Part shown: in pieces, positions 1-5,654 of the stretch
Numbering within the stretch: position 1 is the stretch's first letter
Layout: each line of letters starts with the position of its first letter
DNA from: Bacillota bacterium
Lineage (GTDB): Bacteria; Bacillota; Bacilli; Bacillales; Bacillaceae_J
Length of the DNA stretch: 14,487 nt
Reading direction: 5' to 3'
Assembly (NCBI GenBank): GCA_023457235.1
Contig: JAEWMK010000148.1
Location: 1 to 14,487, forward strand
Program-made: the position numbers and the translations under genes
The notes under the pieces: model-generated
Told to the model about the DNA's origin: nothing
The model's database searches: none
What the model saw: the letters and a program-made list of their open reading frames with translations, nothing else

Positions 1-105
1 TCCGCCGCTGAATCAGAGGAGCAAGCTCCTCGTCATCCGCTCGACTTGCATGTATTAGGCACGCCGCCAGCGTTCGTCCTGAGCCAGGATCAAACTCTCC
101 GAAAA
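1..105 (-). rRNA. rrs: 16S ribosomal RNA, 5' end only (partial)
   Basis: The reverse complement reads as the start of bacterial 16S rRNA: GGAGAGTTTGATCCTGGCTC (the 27F primer region), then the conserved stretch through GCGTGCCTAATACATGC, then a variable-region-1 hairpin (GAGGAGCTTGCTCCTC) and GCGGCGGA. The gene runs off the left edge of the window. The 5' end is placed at TTTTCGGAGAG by analogy with Bacillus 16S, so it may be wrong by a few bases. The V1 hairpin is of Bacillaceae type but too little is present for a species call. Confidence 0.97.
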
Positions 106-211
106 GTGTTTGATTGCTCAAAATTAAAACTGACTTGTTTGTTGAACTTGATGTTCAACTGTATTTGCACGCTTGACATTTTGTTTAGTTTTCAAAGATC
201 ATTTCAATGAC
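106..211 (-). other. rRNA operon leader with boxA-like element and hairpin
   Basis: Transcribed leader between the proximal rrn promoter and the mature 16S 5' end. On the minus strand it contains TGATCTTTGAAAA (positions 201-189), which resembles the Bacillus rrn boxA antitermination element, and a perfect 7-bp stem with 5-nt loop (GTTGAAC / GTTCAAC, 141-159). The boxA match is from memory of the family consensus. The hairpin is directly visible and could be part of leader folding or processing. Confidence 0.65.
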
Positions 212-218
212 GTTTTCT

Positions 219-247
219 ATTATACCAAGATCATTCGCAGAAGTCAA
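219..247 (-). promoter_or_regulatory. rrn promoter, proximal (P2-like)
   Basis: On the minus strand TTGACT (247-242) is followed by a 17-bp spacer and a perfect TATAAT (224-219). Predicted start is a G near 211, about 105 nt before the 16S gene. This is a near-consensus sigma-A promoter at the distance expected for the proximal promoter of a Bacillus rRNA operon. Confidence 0.85.
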
Positions 248-293
248 CAAGTTTTTTTTGTTTATTGTCTAACGACCTGCTCGGGACTTTAAT

Positions 294-322
294 ATATTAA
301 CAAGAATTCTCATTAATGTCAA
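294..322 (-). promoter_or_regulatory. rrn promoter, upstream (P1-like)
   Basis: On the minus strand a perfect TTGACA (322-317), a 17-bp spacer and TAATAT (299-294), with an extended -10 TG one base upstream of the hexamer. The predicted start is a G at about 287. It lies about 75 bp upstream of the proximal promoter, which matches the two-promoter arrangement of many Bacillus rrn operons. Confidence 0.7.
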
Positions 323-368
323 CACTATTTTATTAATAGAAAATCGTGTTTTTTAAAACAGTGAAAAT

Positions 369-397
369 AATATATCATAATAATTTTCTTCGGTCAA
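369..397 (-). promoter_or_regulatory. Possible third rrn promoter
   Basis: On the minus strand TTGACC (397-392), a 17-bp spacer and TATATT (374-369): five of six matches in each hexamer. It begins only 8 nt after the stop codon of the small gene at 405-632 and is in line with the two rrn promoters. AT-rich sequence gives chance matches, so this is less certain than the other two. Confidence 0.45.
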
Positions 398-404
398 CAA
401 GTAC

Positions 405-632
405 TTATAATGACTGGTTAAACTTTTTCGTTCTTAAATACTTGCTACACTCTTTATCGGAAGCAAATCTTTTAAAAAAATTAAACAAAACTTGATAACG
501 GTCCTCCATTGCATGCTTTACGATTTGGTCGATCCTTGAATCATTAAGGTCATGCAGTATTTCCTCCATTTCTCTTTTTAATAAATACTCTAGTTCTTTT
601 ATTTCTCTTTTATTAACTAAAAATGCTAGCAT
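405..632 (-). CDS. Small conserved-looking hypothetical protein, 75 aa
   Basis: I do not recognise a named family. The chosen ATG (632-630) has a good ribosome binding site, GAGGTGA, four bases upstream. The reading frame stays open up to position 704 (TTG and ATG codons), but no comparable site precedes those starts. The product is charged and predicted mostly helical (MLAFLVNKREIKELEYLLKR at the N-terminus, then a basic tail ending in KKFNQSL). It has no signal peptide or membrane segment, so it is probably cytosolic. It is divergent from pdaB and co-directional with the rRNA operon, whose promoters start just after its stop; no terminator is visible between them. The strong start site and protein-like composition argue that it is a real gene. 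Confidence 0.65.
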   Translation of the reverse strand: MLAFLVNKREIKELEYLLKREMEEILHDLNDSRIDQIVKHAMEDRYQVLFNFFKRFASDKECSKYLRTKKFNQSL

Positions 633-688
633 ACCGTCACCTCGAATTTGGATTGTAATGATAATTTTTCTCGCTAAAAAAATTTTAT

Positions 689-717
689 TCATAGTCTTGT
701 CCAATTTTGCATATTTA
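689..717 (+). promoter_or_regulatory. Possible sigma-E promoter of pdaB
   Basis: TCATAGT (689-695) fits six of seven positions of the sigma-E -35 consensus kmATATT. A 14-bp spacer leads to CATATTTA (710-717), which fits only the CATA half of CATACAmT. Transcription would start near 724, just ahead of the pdaB ribosome binding site. The pdaB family is expressed during sporulation, which supports the idea, but the -10 match is weak. Confidence 0.35.
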
Positions 718-752
718 TTACCATCGCAATCATTTGTTGGAGGAGGATTTTA

Positions 753-1514
753 ATGAAATTTTTTTATGTGATTAATGGTAAGAGGCTTAAACAATCTCTC
801 ATTATAATCATAGCTGCTTTTTTTACAGCTAGTATTTTGTATATGGGCAACCAACAACAATCTGTTTTTTCAACGAAGGAAGGTCCGATGGCCATTTATA
901 AAGGAGAAAAGACCGGAAAAAATGTTGCCCTTACGTTCGATATAAACTGGGGAGATGAACAAGCTGATAAAATATTGGACGTGCTTAAAAATGAAGGAAT
1001 TAAAAATACTACGTTTTTTATTTCTGCTTCTTGGGCTGAAAGGCACCCACAAGTGGTAGAGAGAATTGTGAAAGAAGGACATGATATCGGCAGCATGGGT
1101 TACCATTACCGCAATTATGCTGATTGGGATGAGAAAAAAATTAAAAAGGATATCCTGCTTGCCGACACAACATTAAAAAAATTAGGGATCAAGGATGTAA
1201 AGTTTCTCCGTACACCTAATGGGAATTTCAATAAAAAAATCTTAAAAATCGCGGATAGTTACGGGTACTCTATTGTTCATTACAGCGTCGATTCGAAGGA
1301 TTATACGAATCCAGGGGTTGAAAAAATCGTAGAAAATGTGGTTCCAAATGTAAGCGCAGGTGATATCGTGTTACTTCATGCATCTGATTCCGCAACCCAA
1401 ACCGATAAAGCTTTACCACTTATTATTAAAGGATTAAAGTCCAAAAACCTTCAAAGTGTCACGGTTGATGAATTAATCTCTAATGCCGAAATCAGAAGCT
1501 CTGAAATAAAATAG
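753..1514 (+). CDS. pdaB: Polysaccharide deacetylase family sporulation protein PdaB
   Basis: NodB-homology (carbohydrate esterase 4) protein of 253 aa, close to the length I recall for B. subtilis PdaB (YbaN), needed late in sporulation. A single N-terminal membrane segment (about residues 13-30) would anchor it with the catalytic domain outside the membrane. Family motifs run in order: TFDINWGD (61-68), GHDIGSMGYH (109-118), RTPNG (153-157), VDSKDY (179-184) and IVLLHAS (205-211). Two usual metal ligands are replaced: the second Asp of TFDD is Ile64, and the first His of the HxxxH motif is Met115, while His118 remains. The ATG follows GGAGGAGG by 6 nt. It faces kbaA and shares a terminator with it. 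The name rests on motifs plus position between kbaA/gerD and the rRNA operon. Confidence 0.93.
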   Translation: MKFFYVINGKRLKQSLIIIIAAFFTASILYMGNQQQSVFSTKEGPMAIYKGEKTGKNVALTFDINWGDEQADKILDVLKNEGIKNTTFFISASWAERHPQVVERIVKEGHDIGSMGYHYRNYADWDEKKIKKDILLADTTLKKLGIKDVKFLRTPNGNFNKKILKIADSYGYSIVHYSVDSKDYTNPGVEKIVENVVPNVSAGDIVLLHASDSATQTDKALPLIIKGLKSKNLQSVTVDELISNAEIRSSEIK

Positions 1515-1540
1515 CTGATCAAATGCGATCAGCTATTTTT
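1508..1540. terminator. Bidirectional terminator between pdaB and kbaA
   Basis: Perfect inverted repeat TAGCTGATC (1512-1520), 6-nt loop, GATCAGCTA (1527-1535), flanked by an A-run on the left and a T-run on the right so that it works on both strands. The stem starts at the pdaB stop codon and its right arm includes the kbaA stop codon (minus strand, 1535-1533). Confidence 0.88.
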
Positions 1541-2132
1541 TACTTTTTTGATTAAGTTTGTGCAAAATGAATAGTTGCCATGTATTACAAATAATGAGAG
1601 GGAAAATCATTAATAATAGCCAGTCCCGTTCATTTGCACGAAGAGCTGGAACCCATTCGATAATTGTAATAGCTGATATAAAAAACAAGGCAGGGATAAA
1701 AGCTGATTGATTCGTTTGTTTCACTTTATAATAAGCAACGATCAATCCATAAATAAGAATTAACACCGCTGGAATTACATAAGGAAGTAGTGCATCCCCT
1801 TCTTTTGCAAAGGTGGTATAACGAAGATAGATAAAGTCAAATAATATAAATACAGTTAATACAATTTGAACTGGTCCCCATAAGGACTTAAACATCCCTA
1901 GACCAAAACGGTGAACAGTTAAGTAAGCGAAATAACCCGCTTGGCTGATCAAACTGAAAATGAAGCCTACTCCAATAAACCAAATCGCAATCGATAAAAT
2001 TTCAACAATATTAAATGTTGCAAAGAAAACCGAATATTTACTCCATTCAACTGCAAAGCCAACGAAGATTGTGCTAACTGCACCGATGATTAGTGTTGTA
2101 AAAAATAAATAAACCCAATTTCGACTCGTCAC
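1533..2132 (-). CDS. kbaA: KinB-signalling pathway activation protein KbaA
   Basis: Hydrophobic protein with about six predicted membrane spans and a basic C-terminus (KLNQKSKK). KbaA in B. subtilis is a membrane protein needed for KinB input into the sporulation phosphorelay. I chose the GTG at 2132, giving 199 aa that begin (M)TSRNWVYLFFTTL. It has a GGGGG site 9 nt upstream and gives about the length I recall for B. subtilis KbaA (198 aa). The frame also opens at a GTG at 2204 (223 aa), but the only GGGAG there directly abuts that codon. Identification rests on the membrane profile, the N-terminal SRNW segment and the pdaB-kbaA-gerD order. No clear promoter was found for it. Confidence 0.85.
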   Translation of the reverse strand: MTSRNWVYLFFTTLIIGAVSTIFVGFAVEWSKYSVFFATFNIVEILSIAIWFIGVGFIFSLISQAGYFAYLTVHRFGLGMFKSLWGPVQIVLTVFILFDFIYLRYTTFAKEGDALLPYVIPAVLILIYGLIVAYYKVKQTNQSAFIPALFFISAITIIEWVPALRANERDWLLLMIFPLIICNTWQLFILHKLNQKSKK

Positions 2133-2230
2133 CTTTTTAAGCCCCCAACAAATTTCAAATACACCATTATTTGTTTTAAATCCTTGTTTAATTGTATCAA
2201 TCACTCCCTTAAAAAGCTAGAACAAGAAAA

Positions 2231-2260
2231 CGTATAATTTTTGAATTTCTTATCATCCTA
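2231..2260 (+). promoter_or_regulatory. Probable sigma-G promoter of gerD
   Basis: CATCCTA (2254-2260) fits the sigma-G -10 consensus CATnmTA exactly. Seventeen bases upstream, CGTATA (2231-2236) fits the GmATA-type -35 with one mismatch. The start would be near 2267, about 15 nt before the gerD ribosome binding site. gerD is known in B. subtilis as a forespore-expressed (sigma-G) gene, which agrees. Confidence 0.6.
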
Positions 2261-2296
2261 AAAGTAGGAATCTTTATTGAAAGGAGCTTTTTAATT

Positions 2297-2926
2297 ATGA
2301 AAAGAATATCCCCAATGCTCCTCGTGCTTCTTTTATTTTTTTTATTGAATGGCTGCGCCCCTGCTGACCAGGGAAACGGACAATCGGCTGATTATGAGGG
2401 GACAAAAAAATTGGTCGTAGATATCCTCAAAACGGATGAAGGAAAGAAGGCTATTGAGGATGTACTAAATGATGAAAAAACAAAAGCAAAGCTGATAATG
2501 GATGAAACGGTTGTCAAGGAAACGATTAAGGGGGCTCTCACTTCAAAGGAAGCTGAAGACTTCTGGAAAAAGCAATTTGAAGACCCAAAATTTGCTGAAA
2601 GCTTTGCAAAATCAATGAAAAAAGAACACGAAAAACTCATGAAGGATTTAATGAAGGACCCGGATTACCAAGCTGCAATGATTGATATATTAAAAAATCC
2701 TGAAATGGAAAAGCAATTAACCGACGCACTGAAAGCTCAAAAGTTTCGGGAACAAATGAAAACGGTTGTGATAGAAACTATTGAAAGCCCACTTTTCAAA
2801 GCTAAAATGCAAGACCTTCTAATCAAAGGCGCTGAAGAACTCCAAAAACAAGGACAACAACAAGGAGGAGAAGAAGGTGGCGGTGAAGAAGGCGGTGGTG
2901 ATGGCGGCGGCGAAGGTGGACAATAA
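2297..2926 (+). CDS. gerD: Spore germination lipoprotein GerD
   Basis: GerD is an inner-membrane-associated lipoprotein of the spore that organises nutrient germinant receptors into a cluster. The 209-aa product starts with a lipoprotein signal peptide (KR, then a Leu/Phe-rich core) ending in the lipobox LNGC, giving lipidation at Cys20. The middle (about 30-180) is a charged, strongly helical segment rich in Lys, Glu and Asp (for example DPDYQAAMIDILKNPEMEKQ). The last 20 or so residues are almost only Gly, Glu and Asp, which makes it longer than the roughly 185 aa I recall for B. subtilis GerD. AAAGGAG precedes the ATG. It lies between kbaA and salA, as in B. subtilis, with a sigma-G-like promoter. 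Confidence 0.93.
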   Translation: MKRISPMLLVLLLFFLLNGCAPADQGNGQSADYEGTKKLVVDILKTDEGKKAIEDVLNDEKTKAKLIMDETVVKETIKGALTSKEAEDFWKKQFEDPKFAESFAKSMKKEHEKLMKDLMKDPDYQAAMIDILKNPEMEKQLTDALKAQKFREQMKTVVIETIESPLFKAKMQDLLIKGAEELQKQGQQQGGEEGGGEEGGGDGGGEGGQ

Positions 2927-2933
2927 GCTTTCC

Positions 2934-2974
2934 CCAAAAAAAATGTCAGGCAATCAAGAGCCTGACATTTTTTA
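2934..2974. terminator. Bidirectional terminator between gerD and salA
   Basis: Perfect 9-bp stem ATGTCAGGC (2943-2951) / GCCTGACAT (2960-2968) with an 8-nt loop. An A-run precedes the stem and a T-run follows it, so it can stop transcription of both convergent genes. Confidence 0.88.
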
Positions 2975-2986
2975 ATGACAATCATT

Positions 2987-4036
2987 TTATTTTCCAGCAA
3001 GTTTAACAACCTGTTCAGCGATTTCAATATATACTTTACCGATTTTATCATTTGCATCATAGATCGATGGAGCAAAATCATTTTCATCAATTTCAGGTTG
3101 ACCAAGCTGAATTTGTCCTAATAAAGTTACATCTAAATCTTCAGCAAGCTTTTGTCCGCCGCCTTTACCGAAAATGTACTCTTTTTCGCCTGTTACTTTG
3201 CTTTCGAAATAAGACATATTTTCAATTACACCTAATAGCTCATGGTCTGTCTTCAACGCCATTGCGCCGGCACGGGCTGCAACAAAGGCTGCCGTTGGGT
3301 GTGGAGTTGTTACGATAATCTCTTTACAATGCGGGATCATTTGATGAACATCTAACGCTACATCTCCAGTTCCCGGAGGTAAGTCTAATAATAGATAATC
3401 AAGCTCGCCCCACTCTACTTCAGTAAAGAACTGATTTAACATTTTACCTAGCATTGGACCACGCCAAATGATTGGTGCATTATCTTCAACAAAGAAGCCC
3501 ATTGAAATAACCTTTACGCCAAAACGTTCAACTGGCATAATGCGGTCATTTTGAACTTGCGGACGCTCAGCGATTCCCATCATATCAGGTACACTGAATC
3601 CATAGATATCAGCATCAACAAGGCCTACTTTTTTGCCTAATCTAGCTAGTGCAACAGCAAGGTTAACGGATACAGTTGATTTCCCAACTCCACCTTTACC
3701 GCTCGCAATCGCAATAAATGTTGTACCGCTTCCCGGAGCTAAGATAGATTTTGGCTCGTCTGCCGGAGCGAGACTTGCGACGATTTCCGCAGGAAGTTGG
3801 TTTACACGAATCCCAACAGTATTTGCACCAGCATTTTTTAATGCTTGAACAACTTGCTGCTGGATTTCCATTTGATCCTTTGAGCCCGCCTGAGCAATTG
3901 CAATCTTAACACTAACATGATTCTTTTCTTCTTTAATACTAATTTCTTCTATGCCGTTCGTTTCGGCCAGTGTTCTATGTAAATAAGGGTCCTTAATCTT
4001 TCCAAGTATGTCTCTAACTTGTTCATTAGTTAACAA
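2987..4036 (-). CDS. salA: Mrp/ApbC-type P-loop ATPase SalA
   Basis: MinD/Mrp superfamily ATPase of 349 aa. The N-terminal 90 residues form a MIP18 (DUF59)-like domain. The deviant Walker A GKGGVGKS is at about 113-120, followed by VDADIYGFSVPDMMG and DLPPGTGD (about 218-225). The CxxC pair of Fe-S-carrier Mrp proteins is absent; that segment reads NMSYFESKVTGEKEYIFGKG. This matches B. subtilis SalA, a growth-phase regulator that represses scoC and so affects extracellular protease expression. I chose the TTG at 4036: it follows GGTGGTGGG by 4 nt and the protein then begins (M)LTNEQV, the same spacing as B. subtilis SalA. GTG codons at 4048 and 4045 are in frame but poorly placed relative to any ribosome binding site. 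A terminator behind cwlD and an extended -10 give it its own transcript. Confidence 0.92.
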   Translation of the reverse strand: MLTNEQVRDILGKIKDPYLHRTLAETNGIEEISIKEEKNHVSVKIAIAQAGSKDQMEIQQQVVQALKNAGANTVGIRVNQLPAEIVASLAPADEPKSILAPGSGTTFIAIASGKGGVGKSTVSVNLAVALARLGKKVGLVDADIYGFSVPDMMGIAERPQVQNDRIMPVERFGVKVISMGFFVEDNAPIIWRGPMLGKMLNQFFTEVEWGELDYLLLDLPPGTGDVALDVHQMIPHCKEIIVTTPHPTAAFVAARAGAMALKTDHELLGVIENMSYFESKVTGEKEYIFGKGGGQKLAEDLDVTLLGQIQLGQPEIDENDFAPSIYDANDKIGKVYIEIAEQVVKLAGK

Positions 4037-4073
4037 ATAACCCACCACCCAATAAAATTATTTTAACATTATG

Positions 4074-4082
4074 ATTATAACA
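4074..4082 (-). promoter_or_regulatory. Extended -10 promoter of salA
   Basis: The minus strand reads TGTTATAAT, a perfect TGnTATAAT extended -10. No good -35 is seen 17 bp upstream, as is common for such promoters. The start would be near 4067, about 30 nt before the salA start codon. It lies just past the cwlD terminator. Confidence 0.5.
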
Positions 4083-4094
4083 CAATGACAATAG

Positions 4095-4122
4095 AAAAAA
4101 ACCTTCTATTCAGGAGAAGGTT
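4095..4122 (-). terminator. Terminator behind cwlD
   Basis: On the minus strand AACCTTCT, a 7-nt loop and AGAAGGTT form an 8-bp stem followed by five or more T. The stem contains the cwlD stop codon. It should separate the cwlD transcript from salA. Confidence 0.75.
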
Positions 4123-4831
4123 CTTTAAGTTTAGGATTCTCTGTGTATAATCGTAAAATACCTTGATAAATGCTCGCCGCAATCTTATCTTGATAGGCCT
4201 TTGATTTTAATTGCTCACGTTCACCGGGATTAGATAAGAATCCCGCCTCCACTAATACAGAAGGCATTTCCGCCTCCTTCAAGACATAGACGTGATTAAT
4301 GGCTTTTGCATGTCTTACCGTGTTTTCAAGGTTCGCTTCCATTTCTTTTTGAATCAATTTGGCTAATTGTTTATTTTCCTCAAATCGCGGGTAATAAAAT
4401 GTCTGGGCCCCACTCCATCTTTCGGATGGCAATGAATTTAGGTGAACTGAAACTAGCAAGTCACCATCAGACTCATTAATCAACTCAACACGGCGCTTTA
4501 AATCTTGGGTTTTTCTTTTACTGTAGCCTTTTAAATCCTTATCAGCTAAATCAAAATCATCTTCCCTTGTCATTACAACAAGGGCACCTGCTTCTTGAAG
4601 ATAATCCCTCAAGAGTAATGAAATATTAAATGCTATATCCTTTTCAAAAGCACCTTCTGGACCCGCACCAGGGTCAGGATATCCATGTCCAGGATCGACA
4701 ATGATTATTTTCCCGGATAAAGGTAAACTCCAAGAATCCCAGGTATTATTAATCGAAAACTGGTATTGGAATAAAAAAAACAATAGTACTGATCCAGAAA
4801 TGAAAACTAAAAATTGGATTTTTCTCTTCAT
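4106..4831 (-). CDS. cwlD: Germination-specific N-acetylmuramoyl-L-alanine amidase CwlD
   Basis: Amidase_3 zinc enzyme of 241 aa that removes the peptide side chain from muramic acid during spore cortex synthesis. Together with a deacetylase such as PdaA this yields muramic delta-lactam, which cortex-lytic enzymes recognise at germination. Residues 4-24 form a signal anchor. Visible zinc/catalytic positions are His49 in IVDPGHG, Glu63 in FEKDIAFN, His130 in VSVHLNS and Glu195 in LVEAGFLSN. All expected residues are present and the length is normal. The ATG has GGAGG 9-10 nt upstream. It is preceded by ybaK on the same strand and by a strong sigma-E-like promoter in the 81-nt gap. Confidence 0.95.
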   Translation of the reverse strand: MKRKIQFLVFISGSVLLFFLFQYQFSINNTWDSWSLPLSGKIIIVDPGHGYPDPGAGPEGAFEKDIAFNISLLLRDYLQEAGALVVMTREDDFDLADKDLKGYSKRKTQDLKRRVELINESDGDLLVSVHLNSLPSERWSGAQTFYYPRFEENKQLAKLIQKEMEANLENTVRHAKAINHVYVLKEAEMPSVLVEAGFLSNPGEREQLKSKAYQDKIAASIYQGILRLYTENPKLKEPSPE

Positions 4832-4863
4832 ATTTTCGGTCCCTCCGAAGCTTTTCCTACTTC

Positions 4864-4892
4864 ACTATATGGGACCAAATGGACAAATATGA
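4864..4892 (-). promoter_or_regulatory. Sigma-E promoter of cwlD
   Basis: On the minus strand TCATATT (4892-4886) matches the sigma-E -35 consensus kmATATT at every position. A 14-bp spacer leads to CATATAGT (4871-4864), six of eight matches to CATACAmT. The start falls near 4857, about 25 nt before the start codon. Mother-cell expression of cwlD is known in B. subtilis, so sequence and context agree. Confidence 0.75.
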
Positions 4893-4912
4893 AAGAAATT
4901 TAGGACATCCAA

Positions 4913-5356
4913 CTAATGCAGACGCATTTTATATCTCATTTCCCCTTTTCGAAAGCCTTCATTCCACCAATAGGAAGTGAACTGCTCTGCTGCCAAAAAG
5001 ATGGATTCGTTCACTAAATCATTTCCACTAGCGGCGCCCCAATATTGCAAATACTCAAATAGACTATCAGTATAGTACTTCATTTCGTCAGCACATCTAG
5101 CCCTTACTTGTTCCTCTGTTTCGCCAAAGTAACCAAAACGGCTCATTTTGGCTCCTAATATATAGAGCTCTATCGCAATATCAATACTTCCATCCTCAAT
5201 GGCGGTTGAAAAAATGGATTGTGAGCGAAAATAAGGAGAGAAGAAAAAGACTACTTTCTCTTTTAACTGCTTGATTGAAAGCTCCCTCAGAACTTTTCGC
5301 TCAAACGCAATACGTTTTGCTTCTCTTTTGTCCATCAATGTTGTAATCACATTCAT
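4913..5356 (-). CDS. ybaK: YbaK-like protein (DUF2521 family)
   Basis: Protein of 147 aa without signal peptide or membrane segments, helical and charged at the N-terminus (KREAKRIAFERKVLRELS). The middle carries aromatic residues and small helices (ELYILGAKMSRFGYFGETEE). Function is unknown. In B. subtilis ybaK lies directly before cwlD and has the same size, so name and family come from position, length and recalled sequence resemblance. I use the ATG at 5356; a GTG at 5359 directly before it is equally possible, and the only upstream ribosome binding site is a weak AAAGG. No terminator separates it from cwlD, so it may be partly co-transcribed. Confidence 0.8.
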   Translation of the reverse strand: MNVITTLMDKREAKRIAFERKVLRELSIKQLKEKVVFFFSPYFRSQSIFSTAIEDGSIDIAIELYILGAKMSRFGYFGETEEQVRARCADEMKYYTDSLFEYLQYWGAASGNDLVNESIFLAAEQFTSYWWNEGFRKGEMRYKMRLH

Positions 5357-5409
5357 CACGCTTCACGCCTTTTCCTAAAGTTGTACTAGCGTTATTACAA
5401 TTATGATCT

Positions 5410-5464
5410 ACTTTACATATATGTTCACTTTACACTTATATGTGTTACTTTCCACTTATATAAG
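5410..5464. repeat. Three imperfect direct repeats with ACTTTaCA cores
   Basis: Cores ACTTTACAT (5410), ACTTTACAC (5427) and ACTTTCCAC (5447) start 17 and 20 bp apart and are each followed by TATAT-type sequence. The first copy contains the palindrome ACATATATGT (5415-5424) and the second the imperfect palindrome ACAC-TTATAT-GTGT (5432-5445). The spacing of about two helical turns suggests an operator array, but no regulator can be named. Confidence 0.5.
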
Positions 5465-5537
5465 ATATATTGTTTTACATGTACAATATTCTCATTCGTT
5501 CAAAAAGCAACTTCATACGTCCAATTATAGGAAAAGA

Positions 5538-5546
5538 CATAAAATA
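5538..5546 (+). promoter_or_regulatory. Possible sigma-K -10 element of the repeat protein gene
   Basis: CATAAAATA matches the sigma-K -10 consensus CATAnnnTA exactly. An AC dinucleotide of the -35 type lies at 5517-5518, 19 bp upstream, slightly farther than usual. A second weaker CATAATATG is at 5615-5623. If real, the gene would be expressed late in the mother cell, as expected for a spore-surface protein. The match is short and could be chance. Confidence 0.28.
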
Positions 5547-5654
5547 AGAAATTAGCAGCGAAGTATACAATTTAATATTTTCCTTATAAATCCCAATCAC
5601 CATTTTATTATTTGCATAATATGTTTTTGATATTATCGCAAGGAGTGTGAAAAA

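Larger units (their letters stand above)
5357..5654. other. AT-rich divergent intergenic region, ybaK / repeat protein
   Basis: Non-coding stretch between two divergently read genes. It holds three imperfect direct repeats (5410-5464), a sigma-K-like -10 (5538-5546) and the ribosome binding site AAGGAG of the repeat protein (5640-5645). I see no tRNA, insertion sequence or open frame of note in it. It is also the junction between core spore genes and the accessory cluster. Confidence 0.6.

Noticed and set aside
633..704. N-terminal extension of the small gene to the TTG at 704 or ATG at 692
   Set aside because: No ribosome binding site precedes those starts, while the ATG at 632 has GAGGTGA at good spacing; the extension would also cover the likely pdaB promoter.
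707..735. Sigma-G promoter (TGCATA ... CATTTG) before pdaB
   Set aside because: The -10 fits only CAT and the predicted start would fall inside the ribosome binding site.
2133..2204. Longer KbaA start at GTG 2204
   Set aside because: The GGGAG there directly abuts the start codon, leaving no spacing, and the resulting 223 aa exceed the expected length by about 24 residues.
2737..3105. 122-codon minus-strand frame rich in Pro, Ser and Cys opposite the gerD end
   Set aside because: It is the antisense of the Gly/Glu-rich gerD tail and crosses the bidirectional terminator into salA; it has no start signal.
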